Of a DNA stretch of 16,963 nucleotides, positions 15,256 through 16,963 are shown one piece after another (within the stretch, counting starts at the first letter, position 1; each line of letters opens with the position of its first letter). The stretch spans positions 1 through 16,963 of the forward strand of contig JAGVUJ010000158.1 of assembly GCA_019136325.1 (NCBI GenBank), read 5' to 3'. This DNA comes from Deltaproteobacteria bacterium (GTDB lineage: Bacteria; Desulfobacterota; Syntrophia; Syntrophales; Smithellaceae). The notes beneath the pieces are model-generated. The model was not told the origin of the DNA. It searched no databases and worked only from the letters and a program-made list of their open reading frames with translations. A program made the translations under genes and the position numbers.

Positions 15256-16482
15256 ATGACTGAACCAACAGCAATCACAACCGTTGACGATGCTTATCTT
15301 TGCCAGCTTATTCAGGGCGTCAAGGGACGTCTCGTTTATATGACGCCGGGGATGTCTGATCAGGTAGCAGAAGCGGTGTGCAAAAAGTGGGATGAATTGC
15401 CACCTAATGCTATAAATATAATCATCGATGTTGACCCTGAAGTTTGCCGTATGGGCTTTGGAACGATTGATGCCCTCAAAAAATTAAATGAAAAAGCCAG
15501 AAAGCTTGGCGGTGCAATACATGAGCAGCCTGGGGTAAGGATTGCGCTACTGATCGCAGATGACATAACGCTATTCTATGCACCGACGCCATTGCTTATC
15601 GAAGGCGGTTCAGATACACAGGTTCGTCCGAACGCCGTGAAGCTAAATTTGGTGCCCACTGACATTGCTAAAGACATGGGGCTCGAAAATGTCATAGAGG
15701 GCGCCACCGTGGGAACGAAACCCGTAAGTCCTGCAAAAATAATGGAGACTTCAAACGATTTGGTTCGCAATCCTCCATTAAAGTTTGACATTGCAAGGAA
15801 GGTACGCGTTTTTAACTCACAGATCGAGTTTGTGGAATTTGAACTGCGGGGACACCAAATCGGCAAAAGGAAGGTCAATATACCCAGTGATCTTCTGGGC
15901 TTAGCAAAGGATGAAAAAACGAAGAAACTGTTGCACGGTCAGTTTCAGTTGATTGATGACGAAGACGCTAAAATATCAGGAGCGGAAATTACCGAGCACA
16001 AGGAAAAAATTGCCAATGATTTTCTTGTCAATCTTCCAAATTTCGGAAATGTCATTCTTCGGAGTAAGAAGGAAGCGTTTGAAGCTGCGCTTGATGGGCT
16101 GCAAAAGCACATTGAAAATTTTCAAAAGGAGCTTGAAACCAAACTTCAGAAAGCTATAGATAAAAATCGCACGGCGCTTGTCAATGCGCTTGCTCCGGCT
16201 GTTATCGCGCAGACCCCTGTGCGGTGGAAAAAATTCTTACCTTCAAAACCATCCTCAACTGATATCCGAAAGGTATTGGATTGTGAACTTACAAACCACT
16301 TTGGCTCTGCTGAAAGGAACCTTAAGAAAATAGATGTATCTGTAATTTTCAAAGGGGTCACATATGAAACACTAAATGATCCGAATTTCATAAAGATAGC
16401 AAAGAAGAAAATACCCCTCCTCGATCTTTACGAGGTGTATGAAGCAGCCAAGGAAGCACAAGGAAGTCTATTCGATAAATGA
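15256..16482 (+). CDS. Degenerate phospholipase D-like protein with C-terminal coiled coil and clamp-like tail
   Basis: 408 residues. The N-terminal ~120 residues follow the PLD-fold order: RLVYMTPGMSDQVAEAV (25-41), a buried strand, NIIIDVD (54-60), a helix, IDALKKLNEKA, and then VRIALLIADD (94-103). The last sits where active PLDs have HxK followed by LLIVDD. The His and Lys are replaced by R95 and A97, so the phosphodiesterase site seems lost. The middle is mixed alpha/beta and unrecognised. Residues 271-315 form an amphipathic, probably coiled-coil helix. The protein ends QGSLFDK (402-408), like the bacterial sliding-clamp-binding pentapeptide QxxLF. Its place downstream of a restriction block and a toxin-antitoxin pair suggests an accessory defence or DNA-sensing role, which is inference. 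It may be cotranscribed with the genes before it. Confidence 0.6.
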   Translation: MTEPTAITTVDDAYLCQLIQGVKGRLVYMTPGMSDQVAEAVCKKWDELPPNAINIIIDVDPEVCRMGFGTIDALKKLNEKARKLGGAIHEQPGVRIALLIADDITLFYAPTPLLIEGGSDTQVRPNAVKLNLVPTDIAKDMGLENVIEGATVGTKPVSPAKIMETSNDLVRNPPLKFDIARKVRVFNSQIEFVEFELRGHQIGKRKVNIPSDLLGLAKDEKTKKLLHGQFQLIDDEDAKISGAEITEHKEKIANDFLVNLPNFGNVILRSKKEAFEAALDGLQKHIENFQKELETKLQKAIDKNRTALVNALAPAVIAQTPVRWKKFLPSKPSSTDIRKVLDCELTNHFGSAERNLKKIDVSVIFKGVTYETLNDPNFIKIAKKKIPLLDLYEVYEAAKEAQGSLFDK

Positions 16483-16513
16483 CGGGGATACAACCATACC
16501 CTTATTTCCCCGT
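16482..16513 (+). terminator. Possible weak hairpin after the PLD-like gene
   Basis: ACGGGGA at 16482-16488 is complementary to TCCCCGT at 16507-16513, giving a 7-bp GC-rich stem around an 18-base loop, directly at the stop codon. There is no run of T after it and the loop is long, so it is a poor intrinsic terminator. Its position at the end of the gene run, ahead of an unrelated phosphatase gene, is what makes it worth noting. Confidence 0.3.
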
Positions 16514-16560
16514 TATATCGGCATTAATTTGCAATAAATAATGCACACGAAAATCTTAAC

Positions 16561-16963
16561 ATGGTTAAAACAAGCATTTCTCATCCCCTGCGGATTGATG
16601 AAGTAAAGGTGCCCAACAGTGCCGGCATCATCGGCATGACGTTGTGCCCCGGCAAGAAAATCAACAGTGCCCAGTCCGGCCCATGGAATCGTGATCTGGA
16701 TATTGATCTGAAGGCCATCCGGGACTGGGGGGCACAGGCGTTGGTGAACCTGATGGAAGAGCATGAATATGAACTTTTGCGCGTTCCGGATTATGTGGAG
16801 AAAGTTCGTTCCTTTCCGATGGAATATTTTCATCTGCCGATTGTCGATGTTCACCCGCCCGATGGAAGGTTTATGGGGCTTTGGAAAAGCGCCGGGCCGA
16901 AACTGAGGCAAATTCTGCTGGACGGCGGGAAAATTCTGATTCATTGCCGTGGCGGCATTGGCA
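16561..16963 (+). CDS. Dual-specificity/tyrosine phosphatase family protein, 5' part
   Basis: The frame is open from the ATG at 16561 to the window edge (134 codons). It ends with IHCRGGIG, where C129 opens the phosphatase P-loop CxxGxxR(T/S); the arginine lies just outside the window. Upstream, a DIDLKAIRDWGAQALVNLMEEHE stretch (within about 46-70) and PIVDVHPPD (about 93-101, with a likely general-acid Asp) match the layout of CDKN3-like dual-specificity phosphatases found in bacteria. It should hydrolyse phospho-Tyr/Ser/Thr or another phosphate ester in the cytoplasm. No clear Shine-Dalgarno precedes the ATG, and the 78-base gap before it suggests a separate unit from the defence genes. 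The substrate is unknown. Confidence 0.75.
   Translation, partial: MVKTSISHPLRIDEVKVPNSAGIIGMTLCPGKKINSAQSGPWNRDLDIDLKAIRDWGAQALVNLMEEHEYELLRVPDYVEKVRSFPMEYFHLPIVDVHPPDGRFMGLWKSAGPKLRQILLDGGKILIHCRGGIG

Noticed and set aside
1..16963. CRISPR arrays, tRNA or rRNA genes, insertion sequences, integrase or attachment sites
   Set aside because: Reading both strands I found no regularly spaced repeats, cloverleaf-like segment, transposase or integrase reading frame, or long terminal inverted repeats.

Overview
The window is a stretch of bacterial defence island. Every gene I accept is on the + strand, packed tightly. From about 1088 to 16482 eight genes follow one another with gaps of no more than about 50 bases, and several overlap. 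Base composition is moderate (roughly 45-50% GC in the core genes, clearly lower in the first half of hsdS and in the Panacea gene). There is no ribosomal or housekeeping gene to fix the taxonomy. Shine-Dalgarno sites, GTG use and protein flavour fit a Gram-negative, perhaps anaerobic deltaproteobacterial (Desulfobacterota-type) host, but that is a weak inference.

Left flank (1-1081): the 3' end of a nucleotidyltransferase gene overlaps a HEPN-domain gene, the classic MNT/HEPN toxin-antitoxin layout. A broken 3' remnant of an AbiEii-like nucleotidyltransferase follows.

Core (1088-13867): a complete radC is followed directly by a five-gene block. Its order is a DptF-like P-loop NTPase, a DptG-like protein, a type I DNA adenine methyltransferase (HsdM) with an extra HsdR_N-like N-terminal domain, a two-TRD specificity subunit (HsdS), and a 1723-residue DptH-like protein. 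The last carries a PD-(D/E)XK-like motif and a C-terminal HerA/FtsK-type ATPase. There is no HsdR, and no dndABCDE or sspABCD phosphorothioation gene in the window. The arrangement suggests that the DptFGH-type restriction machinery, normally paired with DNA phosphorothioation, is here paired with sequence-specific m6A methylation as the self mark. This is the most interesting part of the window.

Right flank (13901-16963): a Panacea-domain (DUF4065) antitoxin gene overlaps its probable toxin gene. Next is a protein with a degenerate phospholipase-D-like core whose C-terminus resembles a sliding-clamp-binding motif. Last is the 5' part of a dual-specificity phosphatase gene that runs off the window.

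Working model: HsdM and HsdS methylate host DNA at a bipartite site. The DptF/G/H-like proteins recognise or process DNA that lacks the mark, using two ATPases and a candidate nuclease domain. The flanking toxin-antitoxin modules are either independent island residents or back-up guards. The family assignments for dptF/G/H rest on motif, size and gene order read by eye, not on a database search.
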